Source: Candidatus Atribacteria bacterium
GTDB taxonomy: Bacteria; Atribacterota; JALVIU01
DNA: 18,318 bases
Direction: 5' to 3'
Assembly: GCA_027028665.1 (NCBI GenBank)
Contig: JALVIU010000006.1
Location: 1 to 18,318, forward strand
The notes under the pieces were generated by a model. It was given only the letters and a program-made list of their open reading frames with translations. It ran no database searches and was not told the origin of the DNA. The translations under genes were made by a program, and so were the position numbers. This document shows positions 1 through 7,988 of the stretch, in pieces. Each line of letters begins with the position of its first letter. Within the stretch, counting starts at the first letter, position 1.

Positions 1-157
1 TCCCTTTAAGTTCTATTTCTCCTTCTTTGTGTAAAATAGTCACCTCAGAAAATAGATTGATAGGGGCAGATACTAAAAAGGATTTACCATTTATCTCTCC
101 CTGTATAAGCTCTCCACAGGTACCTGGTGAAAAAATAGTAAACTTATTAATCTTCAT
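1..157 (-). CDS. GHMP kinase, PduX-like (L-threonine kinase family), N-terminal fragment
   Basis: Only the first 52 codons are present; the gene runs off the left edge. It starts with ATG at 157 and the product begins MKINKFTIFSPGTCGELIQG. The PGTCGELIQG segment (residues 11-20), followed about ten residues later by a LVSAPI stretch, is the typical N-terminus of PduX-type GHMP kinases. In that family, PduX phosphorylates L-threonine for the aminopropanol arm of cobalamin synthesis; this assignment rests on the N-terminal motif alone, and the phosphate-binding GHMP loop lies outside the window. The start overlaps the last 11 bases of the ribonuclease Z gene in another frame, which suggests translational coupling and a shared transcript. 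The Shine-Dalgarno sequence is weak. It could also be another small-molecule kinase of the GHMP superfamily. Confidence 0.75.
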   Translation of the reverse strand, partial: MKINKFTIFSPGTCGELIQGEINGKSFLVSAPINLFSEVTILHKEGEIELKG

Positions 158-1058
158 AAGGTATCTCTAAGGTCATATAGTCCTTTGCAATAATGGTATT
201 TGGAAATATCTCTTTTGCCTTTGCAAGCAACATCTCTCCATCACTATATCTGGGAGATATATGAATAAGTAAGAGTTTTTTTACATTTGCCTCTTTTGCA
301 ATCCTTGCAGCATCCTTTACAGAAGAATGGCCTCTTTCTATGGCCATCACATCATCATCACCTGAAAACATACCATCATGCATAAGAAGATCTGCCTCTT
401 TTGCAAAATCTACCATTTCAGACATAGGATTAGTATCTGTTGCATAGACAACTTTTCTACCCTTTCGAGGAGGACCCATCACCTGGCCTGGATAAACTAT
501 ATTTCCATTGGGAAGGGTTACAGGATGTCCATCTTGAAGTTTTTTAAACAAAGGCCCTGGTTTTATCCCTAATTCTATTGCCTTTTCTGGATAAAATCTT
601 CCTGGTCTTTCTGCTTCTTCTATCTTATATCCAAGATTAAATATTATATGAGAAAGGGGCATTGCATATATGGAATATTCTTTACTTTTATAGATCTCTC
701 CACCTGTTACTTCATGTATTATAAGCTCATAATCCAACCTAAAATTCAGGTGTTTTTTCATATTATCCATAAATTCCTTCATTCCTGGAGGGGCATATAA
801 TTCTAAAGGTTTTTCTCGAGAAAATTGGGATAGGGTCATAAGAAGACCTGTGAGTCCCAATACATGATCCCCATGAAAGTGGCTTATAAATATCTTCTCA
901 AGTCTACCTGGCTTTATGTGAGATCGCATAATACGAAACTGAGTTCCTTCTCCACAATCAAAAAGAAATACCTCTCCATTTCGTTCAAGTGCAAAGGCAG
1001 GGAGGCCCCTGTATAGGCTGGGGACTCCACCACCTGTTCCAAGTGCTGTAAGTTTCAT
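147..1058 (-). CDS. rnz: Ribonuclease Z (tRNA 3' endonuclease)
   Basis: This 303-residue protein has the usual length for bacterial RNase Z, the zinc-dependent endonuclease that removes the 3' trailer of tRNA precursors. The zinc ligands are in the expected places: HFHGDH at residues 60-65, His137 (PLSH), Asp208 (ATDTNP) and His266 within HISPRY, with GHSS around residue 244 as well. The N-terminus, with LGTGGGVPS and then FDCGEGTQ, is also diagnostic. The start is ATG at 1058, nine bases after the argG stop. There is no convincing Shine-Dalgarno sequence, so translation probably depends on ribosomes arriving from argG. Its place at the end of an arginine operon has no obvious metabolic logic. 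The family assignment is secure. Confidence 0.96.
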   Translation of the reverse strand: MKLTALGTGGGVPSLYRGLPAFALERNGEVFLFDCGEGTQFRIMRSHIKPGRLEKIFISHFHGDHVLGLTGLLMTLSQFSREKPLELYAPPGMKEFMDNMKKHLNFRLDYELIIHEVTGGEIYKSKEYSIYAMPLSHIIFNLGYKIEEAERPGRFYPEKAIELGIKPGPLFKKLQDGHPVTLPNGNIVYPGQVMGPPRKGRKVVYATDTNPMSEMVDFAKEADLLMHDGMFSGDDDVMAIERGHSSVKDAARIAKEANVKKLLLIHISPRYSDGEMLLAKAKEIFPNTIIAKDYMTLEIPYED

Positions 1059-1067
1059 GGCTTTATA

Positions 1068-2264
1068 TTACTTTTGACTCCTTTTTATCTCAGAATAAAC
1101 CTTAATAGGAAGTCCGTATATATCAATAAACCCTTTTGCTGCCTTATGATCAAACATATCCTTTTCATCATATGTAGCAAGGCTAAAATCATAAAGAGAA
1201 TATGGGGATTTTCTTCCATTTATAATTATATTTCCTTTAAAGAGTTTCATCCTTATAGTACCTGTTACATTTTCCTGAACAGTTCTATTGAAACTATCAA
1301 GTGCTTCTTTTAGTGGAGAGAACCAGAGTCCATTATACACAAGCTCTGCATATTTTTGGTCAGTAATTGCCTTAAAGTGAAAGAGCTCACGTGGGGTAAC
1401 CAGGGATTCAAGGTCCTTATGCGCCTCTATCAATATAAGGGCTGCTGGTGTCTCATAGGTTTCCCTTGACTTTATCCCAACAAGCCTATTTTCTATCATA
1501 TCTATCCTACCTATTCCATTTTCTCCCCCTACCCTATTTAGATAATTTATAAGCTCTACAGGGCCCATTTCTTCTCCATTTATCTTTTTAGGAACCCCTT
1601 TTTCAAAATATATCTCAAGGGTAGTAGGTTCATCTGGGGTATCTTCTATCTTTTTTGTCCATGTATAAGGTTCATCAGGAGGCGGATTCCATGGATCTTC
1701 TAAAACACCACACTCTATACTCCTTCCCCAGAGATTCTCATCTATGCTATATGGACTATCTATATCTACAGGTATAGGTATATCATTCTTTTTTGCATAT
1801 TCAATCTCTTCATCTCTTTTGAGGCTCCATTCTCTTACAGGTGCAATCACTTTTAGTGATGGATTAAGTGCCATTATGGATACCTCAAATCTTACCTGGT
1901 CATTTCCTTTTCCTGTAGCACCATGGGCTACATATTCTGCACCCTCTTTTTCTGCTACTTCTACAAGCTTTTTTGCTATAAGAGGTCTGGATAGGGATGC
2001 AGACATGGCATATCTACCCTCATACAATCCGTTTGCAAAGAGTGTAGGGAATATAAAATCTTCTGCAAATTCCTTTTTTGCATCTACGAGATATACCTTT
2101 TTTGCACCGATCCTATATGCCTTATTTTTTACCTCAGATAAATCCTTTTGTTGACCTACATCAAGCGCAAGGGCGATCACCTCAGCCTGATACTTATCTG
2201 CAAGCCATTTTATGGCAACAGAGGTATCTAAACCTCCTGAATACGCAAGAACCACTTTTTTCAT
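1068..2264 (-). CDS. argG: Argininosuccinate synthase
   Basis: This 398-residue, full-length cytoplasmic enzyme joins citrulline and aspartate, using ATP, to form argininosuccinate, the penultimate step of arginine synthesis. The ATP-pyrophosphatase P-loop AYSGGLDTS is at residues 7-15. Further family landmarks are [26 protein letters not shown] and [15 protein letters not shown]. The ATG at 2264 follows AGGAGG with a six-base spacer. The argD stop lies 14 bases upstream, so the genes are co-transcribed. No argH follows; argininosuccinate lyase must be encoded elsewhere. Confidence 0.98.
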   Translation of the reverse strand: MKKVVLAYSGGLDTSVAIKWLADKYQAEVIALALDVGQQKDLSEVKNKAYRIGAKKVYLVDAKKEFAEDFIFPTLFANGLYEGRYAMSASLSRPLIAKKLVEVAEKEGAEYVAHGATGKGNDQVRFEVSIMALNPSLKVIAPVREWSLKRDEEIEYAKKNDIPIPVDIDSPYSIDENLWGRSIECGVLEDPWNPPPDEPYTWTKKIEDTPDEPTTLEIYFEKGVPKKINGEEMGPVELINYLNRVGGENGIGRIDMIENRLVGIKSRETYETPAALILIEAHKDLESLVTPRELFHFKAITDQKYAELVYNGLWFSPLKEALDSFNRTVQENVTGTIRMKLFKGNIIINGRKSPYSLYDFSLATYDEKDMFDHKAAKGFIDIYGLPIKVYSEIKRSQK

Positions 2265-2278
2265 ATCTTTCCTCCTAT

Positions 2279-3460
2279 CTATTTTAAGATATCCTCAAAA
2301 ATATTCAAAAATGTATTTATATGTTCTTCCTCTATTATATATGGAGGAAGAAGTCTTATGACATTTCCATGTGTACAGTTTAGGAGTATCCCTTTTTCTC
2401 TAAAGGCTCCAACCATATCTTTACACTCTTCGTATAACTCTACTCCTATCATAAGTCCCTTTCCCCGTATATCTTTTATCTTTTTGGGATACTTTTCTTT
2501 TATCCTCTGGAGACCCTTTATAAGAAGCTCACCTTTTTCTATATTCGCTTCTATAAGTCCCTCTTTTTCCATTACATCAATAGTCGCAATACTTGCAGCT
2601 GCTGCTACAGGGTTTCCACCAAAGGTAGATCCATGATCCCCATATGTAAACACATCTTTTACCTTGGAAAATGCAATAAATGCAGAGATAGGAAGACCTC
2701 CGCCCAGGGCCTTTGCTACTGTTACGATATCTGGTTTAATATCTGTATATTCATAAGAGAAAAATTTCCCAGTTCTTCCCATTCCTGCCTGTATCTCATC
2801 TGCAATAAGTATTATATCATACTTATTGCAGAGCTCTCTTAGTGCCTTTAAAAATTTTTCATCTGCTACCTGTATCCCCCCTTCTCCCTGTATAGGTTCT
2901 ACAATGATTGCGGCAACCTCATCATCAATAAGGGCTTCCACAGATGATATATCATTAAATAATGCCTCTTTAAAACTTGGCATAAGAGGTATATAATCTT
3001 TTTGGTATTTTTCCTGCCATGTAGCTGCTAATGTAGCAATAGTTCTCCCATGGAAGGAGTTTTTAAAGCCTATTACTTTATATCTTTCTTTTTCACCTTT
3101 TTTTACAAAATATTTTCTTGCAAGCTTTATTGCACCTTCATTTGCTTCAGAGCCACTATTTCCAAAAAACACCTTTGCTCCTTCATTTGCATACATAACA
3201 AGTTTTTCTGCAAGCTCTATCTGAGGCTCCATGTAATAATAATTGGAAAGATGTATATATCTTTTTGCCTGTTTTACTATGGCCTCTATTACCTCAGGAT
3301 GGTTGTATCCAAGAGCCATAACAGCAATTCCTGATAAAAAATCAAGATATCTGTTCCCATTTGTATCGTATAGATATACACCCTCACCCCTTTCAATCAT
3401 TATAGGGATTCTTTTATAGGTATTTATAAAATACCTTTCCTCAAGTTCTATAAAGTCCAC
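2279..3460 (-). CDS. argD: Acetylornithine aminotransferase
   Basis: This class III, PLP-dependent aminotransferase converts N-acetylglutamate semialdehyde to N-acetylornithine. Visible landmarks are [13 protein letters not shown] for phosphate binding, the SFHGRT block, [13 protein letters not shown], and the Schiff-base lysine in [10 protein letters not shown] (Lys250 from the start used here). The longest reading frame begins with a GTG at 3469, but that GTG lies inside the Shine-Dalgarno sequence AGAGGTGAT. A second GTG at 3460 sits at normal spacing after it, so I place the start there, giving about 393 residues beginning [11 protein letters not shown]. The argB stop is 17 bases upstream. 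ArgD enzymes often also act on succinyl-diaminopimelate; the sequence does not decide this. Confidence 0.95.
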   Translation of the reverse strand: MDFIELEERYFINTYKRIPIMIERGEGVYLYDTNGNRYLDFLSGIAVMALGYNHPEVIEAIVKQAKRYIHLSNYYYMEPQIELAEKLVMYANEGAKVFFGNSGSEANEGAIKLARKYFVKKGEKERYKVIGFKNSFHGRTIATLAATWQEKYQKDYIPLMPSFKEALFNDISSVEALIDDEVAAIIVEPIQGEGGIQVADEKFLKALRELCNKYDIILIADEIQAGMGRTGKFFSYEYTDIKPDIVTVAKALGGGLPISAFIAFSKVKDVFTYGDHGSTFGGNPVAAAASIATIDVMEKEGLIEANIEKGELLIKGLQRIKEKYPKKIKDIRGKGLMIGVELYEECKDMVGAFREKGILLNCTHGNVIRLLPPYIIEEEHINTFLNIFEDILK

Positions 3461-3464
3461 AGAA

Positions 3465-3473
3465 ATCACCTCT
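3465..3473 (-). promoter_or_regulatory. Ribosome binding site that decides the argD start
   Basis: AGAGGTGAT on the minus strand closely matches the anti-Shine-Dalgarno sequence and ends four bases before the GTG at 3460. The upstream in-frame GTG at 3469 is part of this site and so is unlikely to be the initiator. Confidence 0.7.
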
Positions 3474-3477
3474 TTCT

Positions 3478-4335
3478 CTATGATTTTACAATCTCTGTTC
3501 CAATGCCTTCTTCTGTAAAGATCTCAAGCAAAATGGAATGTGCGAAGGTCCCATTAATTATATGTACCTTTTTTACCCCTCCCTGTAAGGCATCTACACC
3601 AGAGGTTACCTTTGGAAGCATGCCTCCTACAATATCCCCTTCATCTATGAGTCTTTTTGCCTCATTTATAGAAAGGTGAGAAATAATCCCTTTATCCCTG
3701 TCCATTACACCTTCAGTATCTGTAAGATATATAAGTTTCTCTGCCTTAAGCATCTGAGCTACCTTGCCTGCTACAATATCTGCATTTATATTGTATCCCT
3801 GTCCCTTCTCATCTATTCCTATAGAAGAAATAACAGGTATATAGCCTTCATAAAGTAGGGATTCTAATAGTTTGATATTTATACTCTTTATATCTCCAAC
3901 ATATCCAAGATCTAAAGACTCATTTAGTACAAGCTTTTCTGCCTTTATTAGATTGGCATCTTTTCCCGAAAGACCTATAGCAAGTCCACCTTGTGCATTT
4001 ATTCCCGCAACCACTCTTTTATTAATCTTTCCCGCAAGGATCATCTCTACTATATCCAATGTCTCCTTATCTGTAATCCTATGCCCACTTACAAATTTGG
4101 ATGGAATACCAAGTTTTTTCATAAGATGGGTTATCTCTTTTCCCCCTCCATGTACCACAATAGGCATCATACCTACAAATTTTAAAAGAACGATATCCCT
4201 GAATACCTCTTTGCTTAGCTCCTCATCTTCCATTACACTTCCGCCATATTTTATAACTATAATTTTCCCACTAAATTTTTGGATATATGGAAGGGCCTCC
4301 AATATAATCTTAACCTTTTCATGATTATTAAGCAT
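3478..4335 (-). CDS. argB: Acetylglutamate kinase
   Basis: This amino-acid-kinase-family enzyme phosphorylates N-acetylglutamate, usually the committed and arginine-inhibited step of the cyclic pathway. Landmarks are IVIKYGGS near the N-terminus, PIVVHGGGKEI, the acetylglutamate-binding FVSGHRITD region, GLSGKDANLI, and the C-terminal DTEGVMD and GGMLPKV blocks. An in-frame GTG at 4344 lies inside the Shine-Dalgarno stretch. The ATG at 4335 has proper spacing, so I start there, giving 285 residues beginning MLNNHEKVKII. The N-terminal helix before the first strand resembles that of hexameric, arginine-sensitive kinases, but feedback inhibition is only an inference. The argJ stop lies 21 bases upstream. 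Confidence 0.96.
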   Translation of the reverse strand: MLNNHEKVKIILEALPYIQKFSGKIIVIKYGGSVMEDEELSKEVFRDIVLLKFVGMMPIVVHGGGKEITHLMKKLGIPSKFVSGHRITDKETLDIVEMILAGKINKRVVAGINAQGGLAIGLSGKDANLIKAEKLVLNESLDLGYVGDIKSINIKLLESLLYEGYIPVISSIGIDEKGQGYNINADIVAGKVAQMLKAEKLIYLTDTEGVMDRDKGIISHLSINEAKRLIDEGDIVGGMLPKVTSGVDALQGGVKKVHIINGTFAHSILLEIFTEEGIGTEIVKS

Positions 4336-4340
4336 CTTTA

Positions 4341-4350
4341 CCACCTTCTC
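4341..4350 (-). promoter_or_regulatory. Ribosome binding site that decides the argB start
   Basis: GAGAAGGTGG on the minus strand ends five bases before the ATG at 4335. The alternative GTG at 4344 is embedded in this site, which argues against its use. Confidence 0.65.
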
Positions 4351-4356
4351 AAAGAT

Positions 4357-5529
4357 TTAAGAATACTGGGTATTTATATTAATGTATTCGTGTGTAAGGT
4401 CTGTTGTGAGTATCTCTGCCTCCCCTACCCCTATCTTTAAATCTATAACAATTTCGATCTCCTTCTGTCCAAGATAATTTCTTACCTCTTCCCTGGAAAA
4501 TGCAAGGGGTACCCCATTTTCTACAATCTTTTTTCCCATGTATATATCCACTTTACTTGGGTCGATTTTTATTCCTGCATAACCTAATGCAGCCATTATT
4601 CGTCCCCAATTGGGATCTGCACCATAAAGTGCTGTCTTTACAAGCATCGAATGTGCAATAGTTTTCCCTGCCCTCTTAGCCTCAGAAAAGCCATCTGCTC
4701 CTCTAATCTTTATCCTTACAAGTTTTGTTGCACCTTCTCCATCCTTTGCAACCAGATATGCAAGTCTCCCAAGTACATTATAAAGATGGGTATAGAACTC
4801 GTCAAATTGTTCATTCTCTCTGGTAATCTCTGAATTGTCTGCAAGACCATTTGCCATTATAAGTATAGTGTCATTCGTACTTGTATCACCATCTACTGTA
4901 ATCATGTTAAATGTATTCTCAGTAGCCCTCGCAAGGGCAAGTTTTAACATGGGAAGAGAGATCTTAAGATCTGTCACTACAAAGGAGAGTGTAGTTGCCA
5001 TATCAGGATTTATCATCCCTGAACCCTTTGAGATGCCTAATATATTTACCTCTTTATCATCTATAAAAAATGATTCATGGGCCATCTTTTTTATTGTATC
5101 TGTGGTAAGAATTGCCTCTGAGAAATCTTCATATCCCTCTTCAGATAAATTCTCTACACATAGACCAATACCAGATTCTATCTTATTCATAGGAAGAGAC
5201 GGACCTATTTTCCCTGTTGATGCGATAGCTACTAAAGAAGCATCTATATTTAAGGTATCTCCTACTAATTCTGCCTCTTTTTTCGTATCTTTAAGGCCTT
5301 TTTCACCTGTGCATGCATTTGCTATTCCACTATTTACCAAAATGGCCTGGAGTTTTCCATCCTGAATTATTTCCATGTCATACAATACAGGAGCAGCTTT
5401 TACTTTATTCCTTGTAAATACACCCCAGGCTGTTGCAGGTACCACAGAATACATAAGACCAAGATCCTTTCTCTTTATCCTAATACCTGAATTTATCCCA
5501 CTGAATTTAAAACCTAAGGGAACCTTCAT
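4357..5529 (-). CDS. argJ: Glutamate N-acetyltransferase / amino-acid acetyltransferase (ArgJ)
   Basis: This 390-residue ArgJ-family enzyme moves the acetyl group from N-acetylornithine to glutamate, closing the cyclic arginine pathway; some members also use acetyl-CoA. The precursor cuts itself between Ala178 and Thr179 in PDMATTL, just after KGSGMI, making alpha and beta chains with Thr179 as nucleophile. Both halves are intact, and VDGDTSTNDT and GADPNWGRI are also present. The ATG at 5529 follows GGAGGTGATC, ten bases that pair fully with a typical 16S rRNA 3' end, making this the strongest ribosome binding site in the operon. The argC stop is 15 bases upstream. No argA-type synthase is seen, so a bifunctional role is plausible but unproven. 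Confidence 0.97.
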   Translation of the reverse strand: MKVPLGFKFSGINSGIRIKRKDLGLMYSVVPATAWGVFTRNKVKAAPVLYDMEIIQDGKLQAILVNSGIANACTGEKGLKDTKKEAELVGDTLNIDASLVAIASTGKIGPSLPMNKIESGIGLCVENLSEEGYEDFSEAILTTDTIKKMAHESFFIDDKEVNILGISKGSGMINPDMATTLSFVVTDLKISLPMLKLALARATENTFNMITVDGDTSTNDTILIMANGLADNSEITRENEQFDEFYTHLYNVLGRLAYLVAKDGEGATKLVRIKIRGADGFSEAKRAGKTIAHSMLVKTALYGADPNWGRIMAALGYAGIKIDPSKVDIYMGKKIVENGVPLAFSREEVRNYLGQKEIEIVIDLKIGVGEAEILTTDLTHEYININTQYS

Positions 5530-5544
5530 TTGATCACCTCCCTC

Positions 5545-6567
5545 CTATATTAATCCTATTTCTTCTGAAAATCCAAATCTTATATTCATATTTTGAACCG
5601 CCTGTCCCGATGCCCCTTTTATGAGGTTATCTATAGCAGAAAAAACTATAACCCTTCCTGTCCTGTTGTCCACTCTTAACCCAATATCACAGAAATTTGT
5701 ATTTGCCACCGATTTTGTATCTGGGAGTAAGTTCTTCTCTACAATTCTTATAAAATATGCATCTTTATAAAATTCTCTATAGAGTTTATAGAGTTCTTTT
5801 TGAGAGATTTTATCCTTTAACTTTGTATATATCGAAGCAAGGATGCCTCTATCCATAGGCAAAAGATGTGGAGTAAAAGTAATATATACATCATCTCTAC
5901 TTCCAATCTTACAGAGTTCTTTTTCGATCTCTGGGATGTGTCTGTGCATTACTGGAGAATATGGGGAAAAGTTTTCGTTTCTTTCTGGAAAGTGTAATGT
6001 TTCTGTAAGCTTTTTCCCAGCTCCTGTAGTACCAGACTTTGCATCAATAACAATAGATTCTACATCTATTAGATTATGCTTTAATAAGGGTGCCAGACCT
6101 AATATAGAAGCAGTAGGATAACATCCAGGATTTCCTATAAGATTTGCCTTCTCTATCTTTTCTTTGTAAAGCTCTGGTAATCCATAAACTGTATTTCTTA
6201 ATAATTCTTTACTCTTATGTTCTACCTTATACCATTTTTCAAAAATTTTCCAATCTTCAAATCTGAAATCCGCACTTAAGTCTATAAGGACAACTCCTTC
6301 ATCGTATAGTTCCTTTGCAAATTCCATTGCCACTTTATGAGGGGTAGCGGTAAATACAACATCTGATTCCTTTGCTACATCTCTATAATCTTTCCAAACA
6401 AATTCTATATCTAAATCTCTGTATTTCGGATAGAGTTCCCCTATCTTTTTTCCTTGAAAGGTTTTGGATACAAGATTTACCAACTTTACCTCTGGATGGT
6501 TTTTTAATATTCTAAATAGTTCTATTCCTGCATATCCAGAAGAACCTATTACACTTGCCCTTATCAT
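5545..6567 (-). CDS. argC: N-acetyl-gamma-glutamyl-phosphate reductase
   Basis: This 340-residue, full-length enzyme makes NADPH-dependent N-acetylglutamate semialdehyde from the acyl phosphate produced by ArgB. The N-terminal dinucleotide-binding motif GSSGYAG is at residues 8-14. The catalytic cysteine is Cys149 in GNPGCYPTAS, and a conserved histidine lies in the FSPYSPVMHRH stretch. The ATG at 6567 is preceded by AAGGAGG; another ATG four bases upstream is out of frame and too close to the site. It is the first gene after the T-box terminator (6591-6626), so it is the direct target of that regulation. Confidence 0.97.
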   Translation of the reverse strand: MIRASVIGSSGYAGIELFRILKNHPEVKLVNLVSKTFQGKKIGELYPKYRDLDIEFVWKDYRDVAKESDVVFTATPHKVAMEFAKELYDEGVVLIDLSADFRFEDWKIFEKWYKVEHKSKELLRNTVYGLPELYKEKIEKANLIGNPGCYPTASILGLAPLLKHNLIDVESIVIDAKSGTTGAGKKLTETLHFPERNENFSPYSPVMHRHIPEIEKELCKIGSRDDVYITFTPHLLPMDRGILASIYTKLKDKISQKELYKLYREFYKDAYFIRIVEKNLLPDTKSVANTNFCDIGLRVDNRTGRVIVFSAIDNLIKGASGQAVQNMNIRFGFSEEIGLI

Positions 6568-6590
6568 ACATAGCCCTCCTTAAATAACTA

Positions 6591-6626
6591 TAATAAAAAA
6601 ACTCGTCCCAAAAAGGGACGAGTTTT
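6591..6626 (-). terminator. Intrinsic terminator of the arg T-box leader
   Basis: On the minus strand, ACTCGTCCC (6601-6609 complement) pairs with GGGACGAGT (6615-6623 complement) around a five-base loop, with extra A-T pairs at the base, followed by a run of Us and then AUUA. Part of one arm is shared with the antiterminator, so the two folds exclude each other. Confidence 0.93.
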
Positions 6627-6787
6627 CTCGTGGTGCCACCCTACTTAAGGCAAAAGCCCACTTAATTGACACATTTTCTATATTTAGTTTATACCATCTT
6701 CGGTTCTCTTCATCTAAACTCTTTCAAGGACCTCTCAGCTAAAAGCCCCTCTCTGTATGAAAGAGATTTAGATTACTCTCCGATTTT
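6591..6787 (-). promoter_or_regulatory. T-box leader sensing uncharged tRNA-Arg (specifier AGA)
   Basis: This is a complete T-box riboswitch in the argC 5' leader. Stem I forms from 6758-6772 and 6713-6726 (TCTAAATCTCTTTCA against TGAAAGAGTTTAGA, with one bulged base). Its apical part contains AGAGAGGGG and CTGAGAGG. The specifier loop has GAGTAA on one side and GAAGAGAACC on the other. Using the usual pattern GAA-N-codon-A, the specifier is AGA (6705-6707), an arginine codon. The T-box proper, AGGGTGGCACCACGAG, lies around 6627-6642. It folds as AGGG/CCCT and ACGAG/CTCGT around the seven-base bulge TGGCACC, whose TGGC would pair with a GCCA tRNA end. Uncharged tRNA-Arg should favour the antiterminator and expression of argCJBDG. 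The class is certain; the specifier is read from the pattern. Confidence 0.95.
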
Positions 6788-6792
6788 TGAGG

Positions 6793-6821
6793 ATTATATC
6801 ATAAAATTATCTCAGATGCAA
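6793..6821 (-). promoter_or_regulatory. Promoter of the arg operon
   Basis: A TTGCAT -35 box (6816-6821) and a perfect TATAAT -10 box (6793-6798) are 17 bases apart on the minus strand. Transcription should start near 6786-6787, exactly where the T-box leader begins. The -35 box is only about 20 bases after the stop of the upstream binding-protein gene. Confidence 0.88.
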
Positions 6822-6840
6822 TATGTAATTTTAATTTATT

Positions 6841-7968
6841 CTAAGGATTCACTGTTGTTACATATTTCCATGTACCATTTTCTACTTTTAAAACAACTGC
6901 ACTCTTTATAGCATTTCCGTGTTCATCTATATTAATTATACCTGTTGCACCTTCATATCCTTTGGTTTTTGCTATTTCGTCTCTTATCTTTACAGGATCT
7001 GTAGAACCTGCCCTATTAATTGCCTGCCATACCACCCCATATGCATCATAACCTAAAGCAGCAAGTGCATTTGGATCCTTATTATATTTTGCTTTATATT
7101 CCTCTATAAATTTTTTGCCATTTTCTGTAGTTGCAGCTTTTGGATCAAAATGGGTACTAAAGTAAAGTCCCTCTACGGCTTCTTTCCCAATCTGAAGAAG
7201 CTCTGGGGCCTGTGCTGCATCTCCTGCTAAAAATGGAGCTTTTATCCCTTGTTCTCTTGCCTGTTTGGCAAAGAGAGCAATCTCTGAGTAAAAACCTGGG
7301 ATAAATATAACATCAGCCTTTGCATTTTGGATACCGACAATTTGAGCCGTAAAATCTTGATCTCCAGATTTGTACTGTCCTATATATACAATAGATTTTG
7401 GATCATCTGTCAATTTTTTAAAAGAATCCATAAAGAACTTTGCCAGTGCTACAGAATAGTCATTTGCCTTATCAAACAAAACTGCAGCCTTTCTTGCTTT
7501 TAAATTAGATACAGCAAATTTTGCCATTACAAATCCTTGGAAATCATCTACGAAACAAACTCTAAATGCAAACTTTTTCCCTTGAGTTACTAATGGATTA
7601 GTAGCAGAAGGGGTAACAAAAGGCACTTTGTAACGCTCACATATAGGACCTACAGAAAGGGCATTTGGACTAATTATCGGGCCCAATATTACTGAGACCT
7701 TTTCCTTCCCTATGAGACGAGATGCTGCATTTGCAGCCTCTATCTTATCACTTTTATCATCCAATAGAATAAGATCGATCTTCTTACCGAGTACCTTAGG
7801 CTCTAGACTGTTTGCAAGGTCCAGGCCCTCTTTAGTCATCTGTCCAAAAGCAGATGCCATCCCAGTCATAGGGAATATTACACCTATTCTGACTACATTT
7901 TCACTGGCATTTGCAATACCTGCAAAAATGAAAACTGTAAGAAAAATAAATACAAAAATTCTTTTCAT
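6841..7968 (-). CDS. Periplasmic branched-chain amino acid-type binding protein (third, divergent copy)
   Basis: This 375-residue member of the LivJ/LivK family (type I periplasmic binding fold) would capture a ligand and deliver it to the LivHMGF complex. The signal peptide MKRIFVFIFLTVFIFAGIA ends near NAS/E, with no lipobox cysteine. The mature protein starts with VVRIGVIFPMTG, then KIDLILLDDKSDK and TNPLVTQGKKF, as in the two tandem copies (13072-15381). It differs widely elsewhere, lacks their shared CKTGDQD cysteine (KSGDQD here) and has a two-residue insertion. The start is ATG at 7968 with AGGAGG upstream. It lies 20 bases after the metallo-hydrolase gene, far from the other two binding proteins, suggesting a different ligand for the same transporter. 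The ligand is unknown. Confidence 0.92.
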   Translation of the reverse strand: MKRIFVFIFLTVFIFAGIANASENVVRIGVIFPMTGMASAFGQMTKEGLDLANSLEPKVLGKKIDLILLDDKSDKIEAANAASRLIGKEKVSVILGPIISPNALSVGPICERYKVPFVTPSATNPLVTQGKKFAFRVCFVDDFQGFVMAKFAVSNLKARKAAVLFDKANDYSVALAKFFMDSFKKLTDDPKSIVYIGQYKSGDQDFTAQIVGIQNAKADVIFIPGFYSEIALFAKQAREQGIKAPFLAGDAAQAPELLQIGKEAVEGLYFSTHFDPKAATTENGKKFIEEYKAKYNKDPNALAALGYDAYGVVWQAINRAGSTDPVKIRDEIAKTKGYEGATGIINIDEHGNAIKSAVVLKVENGTWKYVTTVNP

Positions 7969-7988
7969 TTTTTTCTTCCTCCTTCTTT

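Noticed and set aside
4835-5365. A 176-codon open frame on the plus strand opposite argJ, and similar plus-strand frames elsewhere
   Set aside because: They lie wholly antisense to well-identified genes, have no recognisable domains and no Shine-Dalgarno sequences, and follow from codon bias of the real strand.
6804-6835. A 7-bp inverted repeat (AAAATTA/TAATTTT) around the arg -35 box as an operator
   Set aside because: It is made only of A and T in very AT-rich DNA and does not resemble an ARG box; the T-box already explains regulation.
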